Assembly (NCBI GenBank): GCA_047833665.1
Contig: CP181261.1
Location: 682,001-746,000 of the forward strand
Direction of reading: 5' to 3'
DNA length: 64,000 bases
Source: Caproicibacter sp047833665
GTDB taxonomy: Bacteria; Bacillota; Clostridia; Oscillospirales; Acutalibacteraceae
The notes under the pieces are model-generated. The model worked only from the letters and a program-made list of their open reading frames with translations. It ran no database searches and was not told the origin of the DNA. Position 1 is the stretch's first letter, and each line of letters begins with the position of its first letter. Made by a program: the position numbers and the translations under genes. Shown here in pieces: positions 17,598 to 25,636 of the stretch.

Positions 17598-20060
17598 TCA
17601 GTAGTCACTGCTGAACATGGACATTAGGTAGTTGCTTTGCGAGGTTAATACGCTAAGTGCCTGTTCCATAGCGGTGAATTTGTTCCAATATCTATTTTCC
17701 TCAGTTTCAAGTTGATCTTTTAAGTCGGAAATAATATCTGAATATTGTTTTATTTGTAATGTAAGTTCACTGGTGTCGTTTGCCATTGAATCAGTGCCGG
17801 CCCGAGCAATCAGAATTCCGTCGCCGCCAAATGTGCCTACATAATTGTTCAAGACGTCATTTACACGGGATGCTATACCTTTTTCGCCTGTAAACATTTC
17901 TACAACGGCATCCGGGTCACTTAGAAGTTTTTCTTTCAGTTTCTCGGTATCTACAACGAACTGACCGCCGGATTCGTAGTCGAGTGGCTGTGTGGCAATA
18001 CCAAGCTGATACAGCGTCATTCCGACCGAGTCTACTTCATTCGTCATAGCGGAGTACATATCCTGCAAAATACTATTGAGTGTGGAATCATTTTGCAGCA
18101 GACCTTGTTTGGCTTTTTCGTTCCACTTCTCAATTTCTTCATCAGTCATTTCTTCTTTTTGAGCATCTGTCAGTGGTTCGTATGCAATGCCGTTATCGCT
18201 GTCTCTTTCTCTGGTTTCCCTTACTAAATTATTGATTTTATCAATGATTTTATTATAATCATTGACATAGTCTACAATTTTGGAAACAAGTTCATCCACA
18301 CTGTCATTACCTGAAAAAGACACGGGCTCATCGGTAGTGCCGGTGATATTTAAAGTAACCCCGTCTATGGAGGTGACGTTGGAAGAACGCTCCAAATCCA
18401 TTGTGGAGCCGTTGATCGTAACATTCATTTTCAAGTCTTGGCCGGCAGTGTAAGTGCCGTCAGACATGGAATTAAGCAAAACTGTTGCCAAATTACAATC
18501 CTTGTTGTCTACAAAAACGTCTTGAACATTAATTGTGTCATTATCAGCGGTTATGTTAAATATGCCACTCGTTGCAGAATAGTTCACAGTAATTCCTAAA
18601 TTCTGAGAGTTGATTTCGGAAAAGACATCTTCCAGCGTTTGGTCTTTGTTAAAAGATAGTGTTGTCACTTGATCATCTATCTTAATAGAGAGGGAGTAGT
18701 TATTTTCGTTGTCAGCCTTAAGCACATCGCTAAGCCCGGATGCTGAATTTAAAGCAAGATTTTCCAAAGTTTGGCTGAAATCTATACTGCCACGGTAGTT
18801 ACCACCAAAGAGAGCAGTAGCTAAATCACCTTCAAATTCAATTTTTCCTTGCGAACCTGTTTCATCAGCTGTTATGTAAAATGAGTCGGTCGTCTCAGAA
18901 TATGTTACCGTAACACCCATGTCCCCATTGCTGTTAATTTCAGAAATGACTTTGGACAGTGTTTGGTCGCCAGTAAAGGATAGAGTTTCTCCATTGATTG
19001 TGAGGGAATATGTTGTTGATTCCGATTCGTCCCCCATAAAGTCCTTCAAAGTGGTGCTGAGACTTATGCGATTGCTTTTGCTGGATTCCATTCCTAGAGC
19101 GCTGGATGTAACAGTGAGAACCGATGTGTCTTCCTTAGTTTTAAATTGCAGTGTGCTATCACTTGTGCTTACAGTGATTTTACTGGTATCATCATCGCTG
19201 ATTGAACCAAATTCGCTGTTTAATTGTTTCTGTAAATAGTCTTTCACGTCAGTAAGATTCGTGTAATTTTTGTCAAACGTGATGGTTTTCGTCACACCGT
19301 CCAAGTTGAAAGTGGCTGTTTTTCCTCTTAATGAGTTTATGGCTATTGTGTCGGAGGTTATTTCAAAAGTTTCATCATCGCTGGATGTAACGGTAAGGGT
19401 GGATGTGTCTTCAGTTTTAAACAGCAGAGTATCCTGCTCCTTATTTGCAATTACGGTGATTTTTTTATCGGAGCCAAATGCATCTTCAAGTTTATCATTT
19501 AAATATGCAACAACGTTGTCAAGATCCGAGTAATCTGTAGAGTCGGTATCTTCAAATTTAAACGTGATGTCTTTAGATACACCGTCCAAGTTGAAAGTGA
19601 GTGTTTTTCCGTTCAAAGTGTCGGCAATGGTGTGTAAGGAGATTGTATTAGAAGTGATCGTATGATTGGAAATGGTATGGTTGCATTGGTAAGAGGCTTT
19701 TGTTGCCAGCCGGGAAATTTCATTAATGACTATATTGCTGGCATTTTTAGCGTCCCCCGTTGCGCTGACAACATCGGACGAACTGATGATTTCATCTGCC
19801 ACGAAAAATTTTGAGCTTAAAAGATTGGTTTTGCTGGTATAGGAAAAATAGGTATCCTGAAAATCCTGCATATCTGAAATTACGTCACGCAGCAGTTCTC
19901 TTTTCCATTTTGCAATCTGTTCCAACTGTTGTTGTTTGTCAATTTTACTTTGTGTATCTGAAACTAATGCTTTAATGATTTCATCCGTGTCAAGACCGGA
20001 ATATAAATCTGTACCGGTCAGTCTGTAAACCGACGAAGTATCAAGTGTGGATGAGCTCAT
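17598..20060 (-). CDS. fliD: Filament cap protein FliD, enlarged by internal repeats
   Basis: An 820-residue FliD; most homologues have about 450-550 residues. The N-terminus (YRLTGTDLYSGLDTDEIIKA and following coiled part to residue 85) and the C-terminal FliD_C region (VDELVSKIVDYVNDYNKIID, SDPDAVVEMFTG, then a final coiled coil ending SNYLMSMFSSDY) are normal. The extra mass is between residues 149 and 530: two copies of an LxGKTxTFNLDGV domain (149-229, 244-320) and two copies of a different domain (336-418, 443-530). The cap folds flagellin subunits at the filament tip and may act as an adhesin. The gene has its own sigma-28 promoter. Confidence 0.93.
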   Translation of the reverse strand: MSSSTLDTSSVYRLTGTDLYSGLDTDEIIKALVSDTQSKIDKQQQLEQIAKWKRELLRDVISDMQDFQDTYFSYTSKTNLLSSKFFVADEIISSSDVVSATGDAKNASNIVINEISRLATKASYQCNHTISNHTITSNTISLHTIADTLNGKTLTFNLDGVSKDITFKFEDTDSTDYSDLDNVVAYLNDKLEDAFGSDKKITVIANKEQDTLLFKTEDTSTLTVTSSDDETFEITSDTIAINSLRGKTATFNLDGVTKTITFDKNYTNLTDVKDYLQKQLNSEFGSISDDDTSKITVSTSDSTLQFKTKEDTSVLTVTSSALGMESSKSNRISLSTTLKDFMGDESESTTYSLTINGETLSFTGDQTLSKVISEINSNGDMGVTVTYSETTDSFYITADETGSQGKIEFEGDLATALFGGNYRGSIDFSQTLENLALNSASGLSDVLKADNENNYSLSIKIDDQVTTLSFNKDQTLEDVFSEINSQNLGITVNYSATSGIFNITADNDTINVQDVFVDNKDCNLATVLLNSMSDGTYTAGQDLKMNVTINGSTMDLERSSNVTSIDGVTLNITGTTDEPVSFSGNDSVDELVSKIVDYVNDYNKIIDKINNLVRETRERDSDNGIAYEPLTDAQKEEMTDEEIEKWNEKAKQGLLQNDSTLNSILQDMYSAMTNEVDSVGMTLYQLGIATQPLDYESGGQFVVDTEKLKEKLLSDPDAVVEMFTGEKGIASRVNDVLNNYVGTFGGDGILIARAGTDSMANDTSELTLQIKQYSDIISDLKDQLETEENRYWNKFTAMEQALSVLTSQSNYLMSMFSSDY
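18471..19616 (-). repeat. Two pairs of diverged tandem repeats inside fliD
   Basis: On the - strand, copies A1 (19616-19374) and A2 (19331-19101) both encode FNLDGV then a T-x-T-F stretch and end with LTVTSS; copies B1 (19055-18807) and B2 (18734-18471) both encode Y-S-L-x-I, LSF, the DQTL motif and SEINS. DNA identity is still visible between A1 and A2 (the ten bases after the CACCGTCCAAGTTGAAAGTG block match), indicating duplication within this lineage. Confidence 0.75.
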
Positions 20061-20113
20061 GATTATTCCTCCTATAACCGGTGGGAATTTTCAATATCAA
20101 CCGATCTATTTGT

Positions 20114-20140
20114 ATATCGGCATATTATGGGAAATATTTA
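20114..20140 (-). promoter_or_regulatory. Sigma-28 promoter of fliD
   Basis: Reading the - strand: TAAA (20140-20137), a 15-base spacer, then GCCGATAT (20121-20114), a perfect match to the sigma-28/SigD consensus. It lies 54 bases before the fliD start and should drive fliD, fliS and the chaperone candidate as late genes under FliA (11785-12558). Confidence 0.85.
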
Positions 20141-20212
20141 AGTCAATCTATGGTTTTGCCAGTATTTTCACGAACTTTTGTGCAGACAGTGGGATGAGCT
20201 GCAACCACATAT

Positions 20213-20254
20213 AAAAAGTGGAGTGTTCCTTTTGAAAGAAACACTCCACTTTTT
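20213..20254 (-). terminator. Terminator of the chemoreceptor/cheW unit
   Basis: A 15-bp perfect stem (AAAAAGTGGAGTGTT and its complement) with a 12-base loop, 16 bases past the stop of the receptor gene on the - strand and ending in a U-run (CACTTTTT). It isolates the receptor from the fliD promoter that follows. Confidence 0.85.
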
Positions 20255-20269
20255 ACTTTTGATATTCTG

Positions 20270-21715
20270 TTAGATGTATTTATCATCCACACTGGATGGA
20301 GCATATGCTGCCGCAGCGGCCGCCTTTTTAGGATGTTCCGATTGACTTTCTGCAGTCTGTTTGTTTTTTGTATTGTCTGATTGAGGCTGACTTTCTTTGA
20401 CTGCTGGAGTTGTTTTCTTCTGTGAAAAAGAGGAAGAGGCAGTTTTTCGCAATTTTAAACCGGCGACAGCCTGTTTGAGTTCCTTCGCTTGATCTGCCAG
20501 TTCGCTGCTTGCAGCTGCGCTTTCTTCTGCAGTTGCCGAATTCGTTTGTACCACGGCGGAAATTTGCTGAACACCCTGTGTAATCTGGCTGATAGATGTT
20601 GCCTGCTGATTGGAGGCAGTTGCAATTTCGTTTACCAATTCGTTGGTGCGGTTCGCGGAATGAATGACTTCTCGCAGCGTCTTTTCCGTGACATCCGCGA
20701 CTTTTGTTCCGTTGCTGACTGCCCTGATAGAATTCTCAATCAGGCTGGTTGTATTTTTAGCAGCTTCTGCGCTTTTGCTTGCAAGGTTACGCACTTCGTC
20801 CGCAACAACGGCGAACCCTTTGCCGGCAGAACCGGCACGTGCAGCCTCAACAGCCGCATTTAAGGCAAGTATGTTTGTCTGGAAAGCAATATCGTCAATG
20901 GTTTTAATAATATTTCCAATTTGTTTGGAAGTTTCGCTGATTTCAGCCATTGCGCTTAGCATTTCGTCCATCTTGGCGCTGGCATCCTGCAGCTTTTGCT
21001 CTTCTTCACTGGAAAAACGATTCGCTTCCGAAGCATTTGCAGCATTCTTTTTTACATGTTCCGACACTTCAAGAATCGTTGCGGAAAGCTGTTCAATGGC
21101 ACTGGCTTGCTCTGTGGCTCCCTGTGCCAAAGCTTGGGATCCGCTTGCAACTTGTTGGGAACCGCTGGCAGTCTGGTCGGATGCGATTAAAACTCTTGAG
21201 AAAATCTGATTTAAAGAATTGAGAATTTGTTTTAATGCAGCATCAATCTGTTTCCAATCACCCTGCCACTCTATCTTGGTTTCGACTGTAAAATCACCTT
21301 TGGCCATCGAATTTAAAAGAAAGATGACTTCTTGAATGGATGTTTTTAATTTTTCAACAAGCTGATTAATGGAGTTGGCAAGTTCGCCTATTTCATCTGT
21401 GCCTTCGTAATCGATATGTTCATTAATAGAGCCGGCAGCTATTTTATCTGCCACATCCGAAATTTGACGAATTGGCTCTGCAATGCGTTTAGAAAAACGA
21501 ATGGACAGAAAGACAGCTAGCACGTAGACAGCAATAAAAAATACCATTGTGATTGGAGTCATTGTACGTACAACTCCTCCAAGGCTTCGTATATCTCCGC
21601 CGACGGTTAACAGAGCAGCAAAATACACAATGTAAGGGATGAAAAACAGCAAAGAAATGATTGATACAATGAAAATTAATTTTCCGCGCAGTTTCATATT
21701 CCTGTATTTTTTCAT
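20270..21715 (-). CDS. Methyl-accepting chemotaxis protein with minimal outside loop
   Basis: A 481-residue chemoreceptor. Two hydrophobic helices lie at about residues 10-36 and 50-72, joined by only about 15 residues, so there is no real extracellular sensor domain. A HAMP domain follows (IRFSKRIAEPIRQIS), then a second HAMP-like stretch, then the signalling tip with IGNIIKTIDDIAFQTNILALN and EAARAGSAGKGFAVVADEVR. The C-terminus is a Lys/Ser/Ala-rich tether ending DDKYI, possibly a docking tail. It probably senses membrane or cytoplasmic state. cheW lies six bases upstream, so they are co-expressed. Confidence 0.92.
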   Translation of the reverse strand: MKKYRNMKLRGKLIFIVSIISLLFFIPYIVYFAALLTVGGDIRSLGGVVRTMTPITMVFFIAVYVLAVFLSIRFSKRIAEPIRQISDVADKIAAGSINEHIDYEGTDEIGELANSINQLVEKLKTSIQEVIFLLNSMAKGDFTVETKIEWQGDWKQIDAALKQILNSLNQIFSRVLIASDQTASGSQQVASGSQALAQGATEQASAIEQLSATILEVSEHVKKNAANASEANRFSSEEEQKLQDASAKMDEMLSAMAEISETSKQIGNIIKTIDDIAFQTNILALNAAVEAARAGSAGKGFAVVADEVRNLASKSAEAAKNTTSLIENSIRAVSNGTKVADVTEKTLREVIHSANRTNELVNEIATASNQQATSISQITQGVQQISAVVQTNSATAEESAAASSELADQAKELKQAVAGLKLRKTASSSFSQKKTTPAVKESQPQSDNTKNKQTAESQSEHPKKAAAAAAYAPSSVDDKYI

Positions 21716-21721
21716 AAACGG

Positions 21722-22330
21722 TTACTCCCCTTTGCTCGTTTTAGTTTCTGCGGCGTTTCGCAGTTCCACAATCGGATTTTCCGGCTTCTCCGGCTGCTTG
21801 TCCGCTTCGGAAGGATTTTGATTTTGTGCTGTGGCTTCTTGCACCTGCGTCCATTCCTTTTCTGCAAGAATCTTTGCCACATCCAGCAGAAGCACCACGT
21901 TATCCTCAATTTGACCGATACCGGATAGATAGCGGTTGGTGATATTTTTTGAAACTTTTGGCGCCGGAGAAATATTGTCCTCATCCAGGTCTGTAACCTC
22001 GTCCACAGAATCTACAATGAAACCCATATAAGAGTCTTCAATGCTGGTGACAATAATACATGTGCTTTCATTATATTCTGCTTCCGGTTTACCAAATCGG
22101 ATGCGGATATCTATAACCGGTATGATATTCCCTCGCAGATTAATAACGCCCTTTAAATAGTCAGGAAAATCCGGCAGAGGTGTAATTTCCTGCATACTGA
22201 TGATTTGGACTACATCAGAAATCGGAATACCGAACAGTTCACCGTCTGTCCAGAAAGTCAGATATTTGCTCATTGACGAATCTTGACTGGGGACTTGGGC
22301 GCTTTCATCTCCTGCCACAGTGTTTTGCAT
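21722..22330 (-). CDS. cheW: Chemotaxis coupling protein CheW
   Basis: A 202-residue CheW. The SH3-like double barrel covers about residues 20-165 (YLTFWTDGELFGIPISDVVQII, LPDFPDYLKGVINLRGNIIP, DIRIRFGKPEA, NRYLSGIGQIEDNVVLLLDV). A 35-residue Pro/Gln-rich tail follows, longer than usual. It bridges receptors and CheA. Directly upstream of a receptor gene on the - strand. A second CheW gene lies at 23103-23639; two copies may serve different receptor arrays. Confidence 0.93.
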   Translation of the reverse strand: MQNTVAGDESAQVPSQDSSMSKYLTFWTDGELFGIPISDVVQIISMQEITPLPDFPDYLKGVINLRGNIIPVIDIRIRFGKPEAEYNESTCIIVTSIEDSYMGFIVDSVDEVTDLDEDNISPAPKVSKNITNRYLSGIGQIEDNVVLLLDVAKILAEKEWTQVQEATAQNQNPSEADKQPEKPENPIVELRNAAETKTSKGE

Positions 22331-22381
22331 CGTAACTCACCTCGTAGAGTAAATGATTATTTCCTCTCAAAATTCATGGCG

Positions 22382-23032
22382 TCAATATAGTTGCTGTTCT
22401 TTCATCCTGCGGATTTGTTCCCGTTGGCATTCAAACAGATATTTGCACAGAAGATCCGTACTGTGCCCGGTACTGTCAAGAAATTCACATCCATAGCCGT
22501 CTTCCGGGGCAAATTCACTTGCAATTTTGCGCACAACCTTGCATCTAAAATACATAGGGGTATTATAAAGATTTAAACGCACAGATAAGTGGTCGCCCAC
22601 TTCTAGCTTTCGCGGAGTGGTCAAGAACAGCCCACTTAAACTTAAATCTTTAATGATGACCGGAGTAGGAGGTTCACTTCTAATGGGGTGACCTTCGTTA
22701 TCTTCTCTAAATGCTTCCGTTTTTATTTCTACTTTAACGCGGAAAAAATTTCTCTTTTCATATTCCACTTCAGTCGAGACATCTGAAATTCTGATCAAGT
22801 TGGGTGTGGACAAATAGACTCTTCCAACTAGAATACGAAAACCGAGTGCAGTGTTGTAAATGCTGACTTTTACAGTTGTGTTGCAATGAATAATTGGCAA
22901 TGGGTCGGATTTGCCAAAAATCTGAATTTCTTCCTGTCCTATCTTGCCAAGATACCCTGTTAAAATGAGTTTATTGTCCATAGCTTTGACTTCACAAAGT
23001 GACCCAATGTAATTTTCAGATATTGGAAGCAT
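22382..23032 (-). CDS. PilZ domain c-di-GMP effector, YcgR/DgrA-like
   Basis: A 216-residue protein with an N-terminal YcgR-N-like beta domain (residues 1-95) and a C-terminal PilZ domain. The PilZ c-di-GMP motifs are present: RNFFRVKV (R-x3-R) near residue 93 and DLSLSGLF (D/N-x-S-x-x-G) near residue 128. Such proteins slow or stop the flagellar motor when c-di-GMP is high. Position between two cheW genes in a flagellar cluster supports that role. An EAL phosphodiesterase gene at 35473-36324 could set c-di-GMP. Confidence 0.85.
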   Translation of the reverse strand: MLPISENYIGSLCEVKAMDNKLILTGYLGKIGQEEIQIFGKSDPLPIIHCNTTVKVSIYNTALGFRILVGRVYLSTPNLIRISDVSTEVEYEKRNFFRVKVEIKTEAFREDNEGHPIRSEPPTPVIIKDLSLSGLFLTTPRKLEVGDHLSVRLNLYNTPMYFRCKVVRKIASEFAPEDGYGCEFLDSTGHSTDLLCKYLFECQREQIRRMKEQQLY

Positions 23033-23102
23033 TCCGATGATAATCCCCCCAACTTTTATCTTTGTTTTGTGCTGCGTTTTTTGCAGAGATCTTTACTTAA
23101 GA

Positions 23103-23639
23103 TTATTCAGCTATGGTTTGTGGCATTGAATTTGCAGATGTGCGTCCGGAGGAAGAACTGGAATCTTTTTCGGAAAGGACGCGCGCAATATCCAGCACCA
23201 TTGCAGATTCTTTTTCTAGGGAAGCAATGGCGCAAACATATCGATCCCTTGTGTTTTTGCTATATCTTGGGGCATCGAAAATCTGGCTTTTGGCAATATC
23301 CCGCACATCCTTGACGGAATCGACAATCAGCCCGGCCGTCATCTCGCCGTTGTTCACAATCACAACACTTGTCAAATTATTGTAAGGAATTGGCTCTTTT
23401 GAAAATTTTAATCTCATATCAATGAGTGGAACAATTTTTCCCCGCAGATTGATAACACCTTTTACATAGTCCGGAAGATTTGGGATTAGGGTAATGGGCT
23501 GCAGCCGAATAATTTCCACAACCTCCTTCGTTGGCAGGGCATAAAGCTGCTTATCGATATAAAAGGTCAAATATTTTTCTGCGGGAACATTTTCCACAAG
23601 AGAAAATGAACCTTTCGCGTTCTTTTTTGCTTTTTTCAT
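23103..23639 (-). CDS. Chemotaxis coupling protein CheW (second copy)
   Basis: A 178-residue CheW paralogue with KYLTFYIDKQLYALPTKEVV, LPDYVKGVINLRGKIVPLID and NTRDRYVCAIASLEKESAMV. An N-terminal Lys-rich leader (MKKAKKNAKGSFSLVENV) and a Ser-rich C-terminus are added. It follows its own sigma-28 promoter at 23698-23724 and lies upstream of the PilZ gene, which may share the transcript. Similar in layout to the other CheW but clearly diverged. Confidence 0.9.
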   Translation of the reverse strand: MKKAKKNAKGSFSLVENVPAEKYLTFYIDKQLYALPTKEVVEIIRLQPITLIPNLPDYVKGVINLRGKIVPLIDMRLKFSKEPIPYNNLTSVVIVNNGEMTAGLIVDSVKDVRDIAKSQIFDAPRYSKNTRDRYVCAIASLEKESAMVLDIARVLSEKDSSSSSGRTSANSMPQTIAE

Positions 23640-23697
23640 ATGTACTCACCTTTTGCATTTCTGTAGATATGCTTTTACCCTATAATCCTAATATAAT

Positions 23698-23724
23698 ATA
23701 TCGGCTGCTGGAATTCAAATGTTA
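23698..23724 (-). promoter_or_regulatory. Sigma-28 promoter of the second cheW
   Basis: On the - strand: TAAC (23724-23721), 15 bases, GCCGATAT (23705-23698). The -10 is a full match and the -35 differs from TAAA by one base. It lies 59 bases upstream of the cheW start and probably drives cheW, the PilZ gene, the first cheW and the receptor down to the terminator at 20213-20254. Confidence 0.75.
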
Positions 23725-23758
23725 GAAAAAATCCCAAAACTTCTGAAATTTTAATCTT

Positions 23759-24085
23759 TCATTCCTGCTTTTCCTCTTTCTGCGCTGTGTTTGTATCCTT
23801 GCGTGTAACGCGGCCGTCAGCATCCACATGAAATCCGAGGAAATAAACGTAAATATCAACAATTGCTTGGTACAGTTCGGGAGGGATTTGAGTTCCGGCA
23901 TTCATTCTGGAAAGCAGGGTTGCTAGGGAGTCATCGCGAAAAACGGGAACGCCGTTTTGCTCCGCAAGATTTACGATTTCTCGGGCAGTGCTTCCCATAC
24001 CGGATGCGACAACAACAGGAGCCCCGTCCGATGACCCATCGTATTTCAGCGCGGCAGCTTTTTGCAGTTTTTCAAACGGAGACAT
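23759..24085 (-). CDS. FlhB C-terminal-domain homologue (YlqH-like)
   Basis: A 108-residue protein matching only the cytoplasmic C-domain of FlhB: APVVVASGMGSTAREIVNLAEQ, GVPVFRDDSLATLLSRM, and IPPELYQAIVDIYVY. It lacks membrane helices and has no NPTH site. B. subtilis YlqH is of this type and pairs with YlqG, as here. A standalone C-domain could substitute for cleaved FlhB-C in substrate switching; this is known for related FlhX proteins and is inferred here. Its start overlaps the upstream gene by 14 bases. Confidence 0.85.
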   Translation of the reverse strand: MSPFEKLQKAAALKYDGSSDGAPVVVASGMGSTAREIVNLAEQNGVPVFRDDSLATLLSRMNAGTQIPPELYQAIVDIYVYFLGFHVDADGRVTRKDTNTAQKEEKQE

Positions 24086-25490
24086 TAACTGCCTGCCTCC
24101 TTTCTAATATCTTTTGAACAATCAGGTTCGGAATTTCCGGTTTTTCACAGCGGGAAAGGCGGATATCGCCAAACGACAATCCATTTTTCGTAAGAATCTG
24201 CGCCAAAGAATTCGTGATTGCTCTGCTTTGGCTAAGAAGCTTTTCGGGGCAGGAAAGAGAAAGGTCTATTTTTTTACCCAACAATTTAATGCGCGCTTCA
24301 AAATACCCTAAGTCTTGGATGTCAAAGGTCAGATACAAATGGGTGGGCATCTCTGCAGAAGCAGAACGGATGCTGTTTTTATCCCTATCATCTTTTTTTT
24401 CAATCCAAATTTGAGAGAACAAAAACTTGCCGTGCAGCACGGCGGGGAGAATTAGGTGGGTAAACGGCATATAGACGCTGTTGTCCAGAAGCAAGGAACG
24501 GCAGATATTTCCATAAGCTGTTTGGTCAATTTCAGAAGTTTCTCCACTGCCTGTTTTCGACAATAGGTGGAGCAGGGAATGAAAAACATGGCTATCAGTT
24601 TGTTCACGGTTCTTTTTCAATGCATCTGTGTAAAGTGAGCGCATCAGATTTAGCTGAGGTTCTGTGGTGTGACGCTCACAGTAGCGGATTAGCTCTTGGA
24701 ATTTTGCCTCTAGGTTTTCCCGCGTGCTGATATTCAAAATTGAAATGTTTTGCAGCAACAGTGAAATTGTTTCCCTCATTTTTCCGTAATCACTGCTCTT
24801 TGAAACGTATGCGGAAAGAAACGGAATGATTTCTTTTTTCAGAACATTTAAATTGTGGTTTACAGCCTCGGAAGGCTCTTCCGTATTAAGTTTTTCGCAG
24901 AGCAGGGCAAGCTGCCGTGCATCGTTAGCCGGAATATTCTTTCGAATATTATCAAGGTTTGCAAGAATGGAGTTAGTTGTGTCTTTGATGGAGACAAAAC
25001 CGTCGAAAGCCTTTAAAAATGAAGCTATCCGCAAGTCAAGCTGAAGATCACCGGCCTGCTGTGAAACGCGGTCCAGCAGTTGAAACAATGGTCCGGAAAA
25101 CAATGTGCTGTTTTTCTGCTGCAACATGAGGTCCTCAACAAGTTCGCCTTGCTCCTTATTGAGTCCGGACAACAGTTCGCGCAGTGCACTATTTTCAGAC
25201 AGGGAACTGGGGTTAGCTTTAAGCTGACGAATGGTTGTGGACAGTATTTTGCCCAGTGTTTCAGAAAGCAAAGGCGTTTGCCTGAGCTGCTGTATAAATT
25301 TTCCGAACACAGACTCCTTGCTTAGAAGCAGGTTTAAGGATGTGGAATCCGTATTTTGTTCCTGTGTGTTGGGTCGATTTACTTTAGCCGGATCCATAGG
25401 CTCAACAAGTGGAGTCTGGGCGGATGGATTTGGCTTTATAACACCGTCGCTGTTAGGCACCGGGGTGGTAATGCGCAGGTTTTCTGGCAT
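24072..25490 (-). CDS. YlqG-like protein with FliK-type C-terminus
   Basis: A 472-residue protein. The first 330 residues are helical and poor in motifs. The end (HLYLTFDIQDLGYFEARIKLL... then SLSCPEKLLSQSRAITNSLAQ and FGDIRLSRCEKP) resembles the FliK C-terminal hook-length-control domain in pattern. It is coupled to the FlhB C-domain gene (14-base overlap), which mirrors the FliK-FlhB partnership. I infer a role in export specificity. AAAGAGGTGCTTTT is the ribosome site. Divergent from cheA. Confidence 0.6.
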   Translation of the reverse strand: MPENLRITTPVPNSDGVIKPNPSAQTPLVEPMDPAKVNRPNTQEQNTDSTSLNLLLSKESVFGKFIQQLRQTPLLSETLGKILSTTIRQLKANPSSLSENSALRELLSGLNKEQGELVEDLMLQQKNSTLFSGPLFQLLDRVSQQAGDLQLDLRIASFLKAFDGFVSIKDTTNSILANLDNIRKNIPANDARQLALLCEKLNTEEPSEAVNHNLNVLKKEIIPFLSAYVSKSSDYGKMRETISLLLQNISILNISTRENLEAKFQELIRYCERHTTEPQLNLMRSLYTDALKKNREQTDSHVFHSLLHLLSKTGSGETSEIDQTAYGNICRSLLLDNSVYMPFTHLILPAVLHGKFLFSQIWIEKKDDRDKNSIRSASAEMPTHLYLTFDIQDLGYFEARIKLLGKKIDLSLSCPEKLLSQSRAITNSLAQILTKNGLSFGDIRLSRCEKPEIPNLIVQKILERRQAVNVSV

Positions 25491-25526
25491 AAAAGCACCT
25501 CTTTCATGAAATCAAGGAGAAAATTG

Positions 25527-25553
25527 TTAATTTTATTGTAAAATGGTCGATAT
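25527..25553 (+). promoter_or_regulatory. Probable sigma-28 promoter of cheA
   Basis: TTAA (25527-25530), 15-base spacer, GTCGATAT (25546-25553). Two mismatches to TAAA-N15-GCCGATAT. It lies about 84 bases before the preferred cheA start and would bring cheA, cheR, cheB and the dCache receptor under FliA control. Confidence 0.55.
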
Positions 25554-25636
25554 ATTTTAATAAGAAACAGGTGAATAATAGCCTGTTTTTAGCAATTCTC
25601 AGGTTTTCACTAAGTGAGATGGGAGAGAAACAGAAT

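Noticed and set aside
20290..20320. Alanine-coding repeat at the end of the receptor gene as a microsatellite
   Set aside because: The codons are mixed and the tract is short; it fits a flexible tether.
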